Source of the DNA: Crocinitomicaceae bacterium
GTDB lineage: Bacteria > Bacteroidota > Bacteroidia > Flavobacteriales_D > Crocinitomicaceae
NCBI GenBank assembly: GCA_002696025.1
Contig: NZQU01000006.1
Coordinates: 1-8,890 of the forward strand
Length of the DNA stretch: 8,890 nt
Direction of reading: 5' to 3'
Made by a program: the position numbers and the translations under genes. Positions 1 through 5,938 of this stretch are shown piece after piece (the first letter of the stretch is position 1; every line of letters begins with the position of its first letter). A model generated the notes under the pieces. The model ran no database searches. It was not told where the DNA came from and saw only the letters and a program-made list of their open reading frames with translations.

Positions 1-1
1 C

Positions 2-436
2 ATCACGAGTACAACTGGAACTGGTGCAAAACTTCTTGCAACTACAAAAGATATTGGTGCAGCTAAATCTATTAAAATAACAAATACTGGATTTAATTAT
101 TCAGCAGACAATCCACCAGATGTTACACTTAGAGGACACTTTGTTTTAAAAGATGTATCTGGAACTTTTGCTCAAAATAATACTCTTACATCTCATGTTG
201 GAACAGTTCAAGCATGGGATTCAGACACACAAATTCTTGATACAACTTTTGAGAATGTAATAAGAGTAGAACAAGAACAGACAAGTACATTCCAAGAAGG
301 TATTCAGTTAGAACAAGCAACAGAAGTTAAAATTCCACATAGAATTATTTTAGAAGATGAACAAGACTTTGATGATGGTGAAAATATTATATTAGATGGG
401 ACTGGAACAACAACTGCATCATCAATTATTTGTTGA
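2..436 (+). CDS. Fragment of a marine T4-like phage structural protein (5' partial, 3' end artificial)
   Basis: The frame is open from the left edge without a start codon and runs to a TGA at 434-436. The protein is rich in Thr, Asn, Asp and Gly. It carries beta-type segments such as GFNYSADNPPDVTLRGHFVL and ends in acidic pieces, IILEDEQDFDDGE and then NIILDGTGT. From memory this resembles large virion structural proteins of T4-like cyanophages and pelagiphages, which contain many ILLEDG/ILDGT-type segments; no search was possible. The last ten or so codons before the stop are the antisense of the neighbouring solute-binding protein gene, so the stop is not the phage gene's own and the true gene must have continued. 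No other phage gene is in the window. It could also be a host surface protein with similar repeats, but the abrupt change of strand and content argues for foreign DNA. Confidence 0.55.
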   Translation: MTSTTGTGAKLLATTKDIGAAKSIKITNTGFNYSADNPPDVTLRGHFVLKDVSGTFAQNNTLTSHVGTVQAWDSDTQILDTTFENVIRVEQEQTSTFQEGIQLEQATEVKIPHRIILEDEQDFDDGENIILDGTGTTTASSIIC

Positions 437-1998
437 TCACAAGCAACAAGATATTCACCTCTTTTAATTGGGTCTCTTTCAACCAAAGCCATTAAATAAC
501 TTGTGTCAAATGAATCATTGATATACTGAAATGCATTTAATCCATTTTTTCCAAACTTATTTTCACTGTAAAAAATACCTAAGAAGCTTTCAGCATCTGG
601 AAAATCTGCAACCCACCCAGCTCTCCAACACAGTGCTTCACCCATTTCAATAGCCAATTCACGTTCATTAATACTACATAATTTTATTTTCAAGTCAATA
701 TTTAGTTCTTTTTTTAATTGCTTAATATAATCTAAACACCAATTGTATGAAAGAGTTCCTTTAACGGTATTGACCCATAATGATATAGATGGAAAACCAT
801 TTCCATTTGGAAAACCTGCTTCTTTTAAAAGTTTCCTGGCCAAATCCGGATTGTAATCTACACCTACGACCAACTCTGAATTATATCCAGTCATTTCAGG
901 AACAATACCATTTTTAGCCATATAACCCTCCCCATTTAATGCCTCTTCAACAATTCTGTTCCTATCAACTGCTAAGTTTATCGCCTTTCTTACTTTTGGG
1001 TTGTCAAATGGTTTTTGAGCACATGAAAAAGCGATATAATTAATCGAATAACTAGATTGACTATACACCTTGTGAGGTGTGTTTTTACCGTTTTGAGCAT
1101 CTTTTAAGCTCCCAAACATACTTTTGACATGCTCTACAGGAACTTCCATCACCATATCTATTTGATTTTTCTTAAATGATTCCAACTCGCTCTTTTTAGT
1201 CTTTACATAGGTTATCTCTACAGTATCAAGAAAAGGCAATTTATTTCCTAACTCGTCAGATCGCCAGTAATTTTTATTTTTTGACAATAAAATTCCAGAA
1301 GAAGACATTTTATTTAAAATAAAGGGCCCTGTTCCAACAGGATGTAGACCTATTTGATCTCCATATTTTTCATAAGCCTCTAACGGGAATATAGACAAAC
1401 TTGGGTGTGTTAGTAATAAATCAAATTTCGCATAAGAATTTTCAAGATCAACTTGAAGTGTATAATCATCAATTACTTTTAATCCAACTATTCCATTTGA
1501 ATAAAATTTCTTAGATGATTTATTGTAAAACTGTTTTGATCCTTTTATTTTTCCAATAAGTAAAGCACTTTGCTTGTTTATTTTTAGCCCCGAACAAGCA
1601 AACTCAAGTGTATATTTAACATCGTGAGCATTTAACAAATGCTTATTATTTGAAAAACATGGATTGGGATGAAAATACACCCCTTTTCTAATTTTAAAGG
1701 TATATTTTTTGCCATCTGAGCTAACCTTATATGATTCAGCTAAACCCGGAACTATTTCATTGGTCTGAGGGTCTGTTTTTAAAAGTGTTTCAAAAATTTG
1801 GAGGTTTATTCTTTGTGCAAAAACATTGTAAGCATAAAGAGGGAAAAGATTGTCAACCTTTTCTTTTGACATAAAGTTAAATTTACCTCCATATGTTTTT
1901 CCTCCCTTTCCAATGATTTTGACCTGCTCCTCTTTTGCAGTTGAGCAAGACAATAGAAAAAAGAAAACAGAAATAAAAAGAATATAAAATCTTGTCAT
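304..1998 (-). CDS. Peptide-type ABC transporter solute-binding lipoprotein (SBP family 5), C-terminus replaced at junction
   Basis: This is a predicted periplasmic or envelope lipoprotein that binds oligopeptides or a related solute for an ABC importer. The N-terminus is a lipoprotein signal peptide with a hydrophobic run at residues 5-16 and the lipobox Leu-Leu-Ser-Cys, putting the lipidated Cys at residue 18. Family 5 signatures follow: NLFPLYAYNVFAQRINLQIF (50-69), IVPGLAESYKVSSDGKKYTF (82-101), then GTGPF, NKNYW, the VRKAINLAVDR helix, and the late segment QQIIDDAVVVP (about 522-532). The open frame runs to a TGA at 304-306, but residues from about 533 on (SNIIFSPSS and after) are antisense of the phage-like gene. 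The genuine coding part therefore ends near base 403 and the protein lacks perhaps its last 20-40 residues. The start is ATG at 1998, 51 bases after the GH1 gene on the same strand. No permease or ATPase gene is visible, so the transported solute is unknown. Confidence 0.85.
   Translation of the reverse strand: MTRFYILFISVFFFLLSCSTAKEEQVKIIGKGGKTYGGKFNFMSKEKVDNLFPLYAYNVFAQRINLQIFETLLKTDPQTNEIVPGLAESYKVSSDGKKYTFKIRKGVYFHPNPCFSNNKHLLNAHDVKYTLEFACSGLKINKQSALLIGKIKGSKQFYNKSSKKFYSNGIVGLKVIDDYTLQVDLENSYAKFDLLLTHPSLSIFPLEAYEKYGDQIGLHPVGTGPFILNKMSSSGILLSKNKNYWRSDELGNKLPFLDTVEITYVKTKKSELESFKKNQIDMVMEVPVEHVKSMFGSLKDAQNGKNTPHKVYSQSSYSINYIAFSCAQKPFDNPKVRKAINLAVDRNRIVEEALNGEGYMAKNGIVPEMTGYNSELVVGVDYNPDLARKLLKEAGFPNGNGFPSISLWVNTVKGTLSYNWCLDYIKQLKKELNIDLKIKLCSINERELAIEMGEALCWRAGWVADFPDAESFLGIFYSENKFGKNGLNAFQYINDSFDTSYLMALVERDPIKRGEYLVACDQQIIDDAVVVPVPSNIIFSPSSKSCSSSKIILCGILTSVACSN
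395..425. other. Chimeric junction between phage-like and bacterial DNA
   Basis: To the left, the plus frame reads as a phage-like structural protein up to about ILDGTGT. To the right, the minus frame reads as a solute-binding protein up to QQIIDDAVVVP, the conserved segment normally followed by a few tens of residues more. Both readings make sense across about 403-417 (ggaacaacaactgca on the plus strand): Gly-Thr-Thr-Thr-Ala in the phage sense and Ala-Val-Val-Val-Pro in the transporter sense. A short shared word of this kind is a typical cause of assembly misjoins. I infer an assembly chimera. A real recombination event is possible but less likely, because lytic T4-like phages do not integrate. 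Confidence 0.65.
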
Positions 1999-2049
1999 CT
2001 TACTTATAAAAATACTTTTTTTTGATGAGTTTTATATCAAAATCAAATA

Positions 2050-3489
2050 TTAAGTAGATAAAAACTGCTGAAACCAGTATCCCGAATCTTTAATTAATCT
2101 CTTTTGTGTATTAAAATCTATATGAATAAGCCCAAATCTTGGCTCATACCCTTCACTCCACTCAAAATTATCTGTTAAGCTCCAAACAAAATATCCAGAA
2201 AGAGGGACTCCCTCATTTTTAGCTTTTAAAATGTTTAACAAATAAGATTTAAAGAACTCAATACGTTTTTCATCATGTATTTTACCTTCTTCAGTAACGA
2301 CATCTTTAAAACACGCACCATTTTCTGTTACAATTATATTTTTAATTTTTTTATACTCAGAAAACTGTTTTAAAATTTTATAAATACCCTCTGGATACAC
2401 TTCAAAACCCATTTCATTAACGGGCATTTTTCTCTTCTCAGCAGATATTTGTTTGGCCCATAAAAATGGAGGGAATATACTTTTTTTGGTAACCACTCTA
2501 AAATAATTCTGAAGACCAATAAAGTCAAAATCAAAAATCAATTTCTCTTTGTCTCCTGGTTTAAAATATTTTTCTATTTTTTTTAAAGCTGGAATTGAAT
2601 CATACGGATATCCCATACCCAATATTGGTTCTATATACAAGCGATTCAACAATGCATCCATTCTATCAACCGCATTTATGTCTTTAAGGCCTTTTCTATA
2701 TGGGTCAATGTGTGAACAACTAAAAGTTGTTCCAATATTAGAATGCAATACATTTTCTCTTATTTTTCTACCACCTTCAGCCATGGCCAAACAAACATGA
2801 TGAGTTGCTTTTAAAAATTTAACAACACTCTTCTTTCCCGGCGCATGATACCCCATCATATATCCAATACCCACAAAAGCTGCAGGCTCATTCATCACCA
2901 TCCAATTTTTTACTTTTGAACCAAATTCTTTGGTGCAAAAATCAACATAGTTTAAAAACCAATCTAAAATATCTCTATTGGCCCAACCGCCCTTATCTTC
3001 AAGTTTTTGAGGCAAATCCCAATGGTAGAGCGTTATCCAAGGTTGAATATCACGCTTGACACATTCATCAATAACTTTGTGATAAAATGCTACCCCTTTT
3101 TTATTTATTTCGCCTGTTCCATCAGGAAAAATACGAGACCAAGAAATAGAAAATCGAAAAACTTTAAAATTTAACTTTTTATTTAAGGAAATGTCTTCTT
3201 TATATCGATGGTAAAAGTCTGATGCTACATTACCATTCTCATTGTTATGGACATTTCCTTTTTTTTGAGAAAAGGCATCCCAAATAGATGGGCCTCTTCC
3301 ATCTTGATCCCATGCACCTTCTATCTGGTATGCGGCACATGCTGTACCCCATAAAAAATCATCACCAAAACTAGATGCTCTCAACTCCTTTTCAATAGGG
3401 TTTTCGAAAATAAAATGCTTTGAAGCTCCTAATAAGGGAAAAGCTGCAGAAGCACAAGCCGATAATTTTATCCAGTCTCTTCTATTCAA
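2050..3489 (-). CDS. Glycoside hydrolase family 1 beta-glycosidase (beta-glucosidase-like) with Tat signal
   Basis: A retaining beta-glycosidase that would release terminal beta-linked sugars such as glucose or galactose from oligosaccharides. The GH1 fold is complete from FLWGTACAAYQIEGAW (45-60) to FGLIHID (452-458). The acid/base Glu201 lies in MNEP and the nucleophile Glu389 in VTENG. Gln55, His156, Asn200, Tyr329 and Trp436 match the conserved substrate-contact positions, and the NFEW motif (441-444) is the usual glycone-binding loop. The N-terminus NRRDWIKL followed by a small hydrophobic stretch is a twin-arginine signal, so export in folded form is predicted; cleavage is plausible after Ala22. 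The start codon is TTG: the in-frame codon two before it is a TAA stop, the next Met is at residue 198, and starting at TTG keeps the RR motif. No Shine-Dalgarno is seen. The gene follows nfu by 15 bases and precedes the binding-protein gene, suggesting cotranscription. Substrate specificity cannot be read from the sequence. Confidence 0.93.
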   Translation of the reverse strand: MNRRDWIKLSACASAAFPLLGASKHFIFENPIEKELRASSFGDDFLWGTACAAYQIEGAWDQDGRGPSIWDAFSQKKGNVHNNENGNVASDFYHRYKEDISLNKKLNFKVFRFSISWSRIFPDGTGEINKKGVAFYHKVIDECVKRDIQPWITLYHWDLPQKLEDKGGWANRDILDWFLNYVDFCTKEFGSKVKNWMVMNEPAAFVGIGYMMGYHAPGKKSVVKFLKATHHVCLAMAEGGRKIRENVLHSNIGTTFSCSHIDPYRKGLKDINAVDRMDALLNRLYIEPILGMGYPYDSIPALKKIEKYFKPGDKEKLIFDFDFIGLQNYFRVVTKKSIFPPFLWAKQISAEKRKMPVNEMGFEVYPEGIYKILKQFSEYKKIKNIIVTENGACFKDVVTEEGKIHDEKRIEFFKSYLLNILKAKNEGVPLSGYFVWSLTDNFEWSEGYEPRFGLIHIDFNTQKRLIKDSGYWFQQFLST

Positions 3490-3504
3490 ATTTTAGCTTA
3501 TTGA

Positions 3505-4122
3505 TTATTCATTTTCAGCTACCACTTCTTTAACTTCGGGAAGATGTTGTTTTAATAAGTTCTCAACGCCTCCTTTAAGAGTTGCTGTAGAAGATGGACA
3601 ACCAGCACAAGCCCCTTTAAGCAAGACTGTAACAACACCTTCTTCAAAACCCAAAAACTCAATGGCACCACCATCATTTTCTACTGCTGGCTTTACATAT
3701 TTCTCAAGTAATTCATTTATTTGAGCATCAAAATCACTTTTTTTGTACTTCTTGAGTTTTGGTCTATCTGAGTTTTTTTGATCCGTTTCATCATTTGTAA
3801 CTTCGGGCATTTTAACCAATACCTCCTTTCCTTCAGAAAGCCAGTTTCTAACAAACTCTCTCAACTCCATGGTAATGAAATCCCAAGGGACATTATCAGT
3901 CTTGACAACTGTAATAAAATTAGAAGTGATAAAAACACCAGCTACAAATGGAAAATTAAAAAGCGCTTCTGCAATTGGAGAGTATCCTTTTGCTTCCTTT
4001 AAGCTTTTAAACTCAACTGAATCTCCAGGAAGTAATAAATGTTTGTTGGCTACAAACTTCATTGTAGATGGATTGGGTGTCATTTCTGAATAAACAGTAA
4101 CTGGTACTTTCATTTTTGTCAT
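3505..4122 (-). CDS. Nfu/NifU-type iron-sulfur cluster scaffold or carrier protein
   Basis: A cytoplasmic protein that carries Fe-S clusters to target apoproteins. It has two domains. Residues about 8-100 form the Nfu N-terminal domain, with the hallmark TPNPSTMKF (15-23) and a FPFVAGVF segment. Residues about 133-203 form the C-terminal NifU domain, with VENDGGAIEF and the cluster-binding Cys-Ala-Gly-Cys (Cys172, Cys175) followed by PSSTATLKGGVENLL. A charged linker at about 105-132 joins them. Length and order match the Bacteroidota and mitochondrial NFU1 type, which lacks the IscU-like domain of true NifU. The ATG at 4122 overlaps the stop of the upstream gene as ATGA, implying translational coupling; a second ATG three codons later (4113) is an alternative start. 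The GH1 gene follows after 15 bases. Family assignment is firm; the client proteins are unknown. Confidence 0.95.
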   Translation of the reverse strand: MTKMKVPVTVYSEMTPNPSTMKFVANKHLLLPGDSVEFKSLKEAKGYSPIAEALFNFPFVAGVFITSNFITVVKTDNVPWDFITMELREFVRNWLSEGKEVLVKMPEVTNDETDQKNSDRPKLKKYKKSDFDAQINELLEKYVKPAVENDGGAIEFLGFEEGVVTVLLKGACAGCPSSTATLKGGVENLLKQHLPEVKEVVAENE

Positions 4123-5072
4123 TCGTAGTATTTAATATTTTTAAACTGCATTATTTTAAACTCTTGGTTTTTTATAACCAACATGTTTCCAATTAGTTTT
4201 GTTTGATCAGAATAATATACTTCTTTTTCTTCAATCAAATTATTCCCTCTATAGTAATCCAATTTAGTTAAATTACCAAAATCATCATACTTATAAGTCC
4301 ATTTTTCAGAGGCTTTTGTACTATTTGAATTGAAGTTTTTGATTTCACTAATCCAACCATTCTGATTATAGTCATATGTTTTTTTAAAGAAAATAGACTT
4401 CATTTTTAGTTTTTCTATTTCCTCTAATAAATACCCATCTTCTGAATATTTGAAAATAATTTCTTTATATGGTAAATCGTAATTATTGAAAATAGTTCGT
4501 TTATAAGTTTTGGGACTTGTGCCGTTTTCTTTATTGTAATATGTGATTTCTGATGATAACATTTTACTGTATAAAACAACTGATTTGACAACATTTTTTT
4601 GCTCATCTATGACATCTCTATGAAACTCCATTAAAATTGGGTCCCCATTTTTATTATATTTCCAATGAGTTGATGTATAGCCATTCATTTCTTTTTTTCT
4701 GTGAATTGAAATCCTGTTGTTTTCATAAAAATAAAAATTCTCTAGTGTATCAATTGTATGTCCTCTATAGTTTGTTTCAATGGTGTGAATTAAACGCCCC
4801 AATTCATCAAAGAAAAAGGTATAACTCAACTTTGTTTTTGTAAGCGTCCCTCCTTGTTTTTTATAAGAAACGATGGCCCCCATCTCTTTTATTTTGTTTT
4901 GTTTGATAAAATCTTCGTTAAAAAAAGGATGCTCTGTAAAAGCTTTGCCTGTTCTATTGTCAAGAATTTGAGTAAAAAAAGAATTGTTAAATGCAAAAAA
5001 GACAAACAGAAAAAAGAACAAAGTAACTTTTATTCGTTTGGAATTATCGCATTTTATATTGTGAAGGGTCAT
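4119..5072 (-). CDS. Secreted or membrane-anchored protein of unknown function with YD-like tandem motifs
   Basis: I do not recognise a named family. The N-terminus has basic residues (Lys12, Arg13, Lys15) followed by a hydrophobic run of about 17-28 (LFFFLFVFFAF), so a signal peptide or N-terminal anchor is likely. The body holds five degenerate units of the form aromatic-x-aromatic-[DNE]-x-x-G-x-[LI]: FFFDELGRLI (86-95), WKYNKNGDPI (137-146), FKYSEDGYLL (207-216), YDYNQNGWIS (233-242) and YKYDDFGNLT (260-269). They resemble single strands of RHS/YD repeats, which build beta-sheet surface proteins. The protein is much shorter than RHS toxins and shows no toxin domain or core hyperconserved region. 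Spacing between units is irregular, about 26-70 residues. The start is ATG at 5072, directly preceded by an in-frame TAA, so it cannot extend upstream. The stop overlaps the nfu start. A secreted protein coupled to a cytosolic Fe-S gene probably reflects operon compaction rather than shared function. Confidence 0.75.
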   Translation of the reverse strand: MTLHNIKCDNSKRIKVTLFFFLFVFFAFNNSFFTQILDNRTGKAFTEHPFFNEDFIKQNKIKEMGAIVSYKKQGGTLTKTKLSYTFFFDELGRLIHTIETNYRGHTIDTLENFYFYENNRISIHRKKEMNGYTSTHWKYNKNGDPILMEFHRDVIDEQKNVVKSVVLYSKMLSSEITYYNKENGTSPKTYKRTIFNNYDLPYKEIIFKYSEDGYLLEEIEKLKMKSIFFKKTYDYNQNGWISEIKNFNSNSTKASEKWTYKYDDFGNLTKLDYYRGNNLIEEKEVYYSDQTKLIGNMLVIKNQEFKIMQFKNIKYYE

Positions 5073-5167
5073 TTACAGCATGAAATTAAGTAATTACTTA
5101 AAAATGAGGTCAAATTAAGTAAGAATTTATTTTTTAAATATATCTTTAACTATTATTAAATTTTCTT
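5073..5167. promoter_or_regulatory. Divergent intergenic spacer expected to hold promoters for both directions
   Basis: This 95-base, very AT-rich stretch separates the minus-strand block from the plus-strand hydratase/flippase pair, so it should hold at least two promoters. The best matches to the Bacteroidota -7 element TAnnTTTG each have one mismatch: tatcttta at 5141-5148 on the plus strand, 20 bases before the hydratase ATG, and TTAATTTG at 5118-5111 on the minus strand. Neither has a clear -33 partner, so I do not assign promoters. The palindrome listed separately lies between the minus-strand candidate and its gene. No ribosome binding site is seen for either start. Confidence 0.4.
5086..5101. 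repeat. Perfect 16-base palindrome, candidate operator
   Basis: The sequence ttaagtaattacttaa is a perfect inverted repeat with no spacer. A further copy of the half-site ttaagtaa occurs at 5115-5122, within an 11-base direct repeat, aaattaagtaa, at 5083-5093 and 5112-5122 (29 bases apart, close to three helical turns). Its position 14 bases upstream of a start codon in a divergent promoter region fits a binding site for a dimeric regulator. In DNA this AT-rich a palindrome of this length can occur by chance about once in a few tens of kilobases, so the function is inferred. Confidence 0.4.
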
Positions 5168-5938
5168 ATGTACAATAATCTAATCTTTGAAAATCGTGAT
5201 CACATCTTGTATATCACAATTAACAGGCCAAAACAATTAAATGCCCTAAATAAAGAAACCATTTCTGAGTTAAACTCATGTCTTCAAACAGAAGGCAATC
5301 ATAGAGTCATTATTTTAACCGGTTCGGGAGAAAAAGCTTTTGTTGCAGGCGCTGATATAAAAGAATTTGCCGACTTTTCGGTTGAAGAAGGGAAAAAACT
5401 AGCCCTTGATGGTCAAATCAAATTATTCAACACCATTGAGAACCTTCACATTCCTGTGATTGCTGCTGTCAATGGTTTTGCACTTGGAGGTGGTCTAGAA
5501 TTGGCTTTGGCATCTCACATAAGAATTGCTTCGGATAATGCAATGCTTGGATTACCAGAAGTATCTTTGGGTGTGATTCCAGGATATGGAGGAACACAAA
5601 GGCTTGCTCACATGGTTGGTCGAGGAAAAGCAAATGAAATGATCTTTACTGCAAAAATGATTTCAGCCAAAGAAGCACTAGAATGGGGACTTGTCAATCA
5701 TGTGGTTCCTCAAGAAGAGCTTCTTGCTAAGGCTGAAAGTATTGCAAAACAAATTATTAAAAATTCAGGTGTTGCCATTGAAGCTGCAATCAATGCCGTA
5801 AATGCAAACTATAAAGATGGTGTTGATGGTTTTAATAAAGAGATTGAGGAGTTTGGCAAATGTTTTGGAACTAATGATTTTAAGGAAGGAACAGATGCTT
5901 TTCTAAATAAACGCAAGCCTATTTTTCCAGGCAAATGA
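5168..5938 (+). CDS. Enoyl-CoA hydratase/isomerase (crotonase family)
   Basis: A cytoplasmic enzyme expected to hydrate trans-2-enoyl-CoA to 3-hydroxyacyl-CoA, in fatty-acid beta-oxidation or short-chain acyl-CoA metabolism such as crotonyl-CoA use. At 256 residues it is a complete single-domain crotonase. The CoA-binding and oxyanion-hole segment FVAGADIKEF lies at 58-67 and the second oxyanion region GFALGGGLELAL at 103-114. Both catalytic glutamates of true hydratases are present: Glu111 (in GGGLEL) and Glu131 (in LPEVSLG), matching Glu144 and Glu164 of the rat enzyme. GVIPGYGGTQRL (135-146) follows. The pair of glutamates favours hydratase over an isomerase or a decarboxylase of the same fold. 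The ATG at 5168 has no Shine-Dalgarno. The stop overlaps the flippase ATG. The acyl chain length preferred cannot be told from sequence alone. Confidence 0.94.
   Translation: MYNNLIFENRDHILYITINRPKQLNALNKETISELNSCLQTEGNHRVIILTGSGEKAFVAGADIKEFADFSVEEGKKLALDGQIKLFNTIENLHIPVIAAVNGFALGGGLELALASHIRIASDNAMLGLPEVSLGVIPGYGGTQRLAHMVGRGKANEMIFTAKMISAKEALEWGLVNHVVPQEELLAKAESIAKQIIKNSGVAIEAAINAVNANYKDGVDGFNKEIEEFGKCFGTNDFKEGTDAFLNKRKPIFPGK

Noticed and set aside
2..436. Integrated prophage end with an attachment site
   Set aside because: No integrase, tRNA gene or direct repeat is seen, and T4-like phages are lytic; a contig misjoin explains the data better.
2549..2800. Plus-strand open frame of 83 codons inside the GH1 gene
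   Set aside because: It is antisense to a conserved, catalytically intact GH1 enzyme, and its product shows no family features.
3454..3465. Lipobox-like Leu-Ser-Ala-Cys at residues 9-12 of the GH1 protein
   Set aside because: It follows the twin arginines by only a few residues, leaving no hydrophobic region before the Cys, so lipidation is unlikely.
3778..4093. Two overlapping plus-strand open frames inside nfu
   Set aside because: Both are antisense shadows of a fully conserved Nfu protein.
4119..5072. RHS-type polymorphic toxin
   Set aside because: The protein is too short, lacks the RHS core and any C-terminal toxin domain, and no immunity gene follows.
4637..5093. Plus-strand open frames antisense to the YD-like protein gene
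   Set aside because: Their low-complexity, Phe/Lys-rich products mirror the AT-rich minus-strand gene, which has a signal sequence and repeat motifs supporting it.
5141..5148. tatcttta as a -7 promoter element for the hydratase gene
   Set aside because: It has one mismatch to TAnnTTTG and no recognisable -33 element, and such matches are common by chance in DNA this AT-rich.
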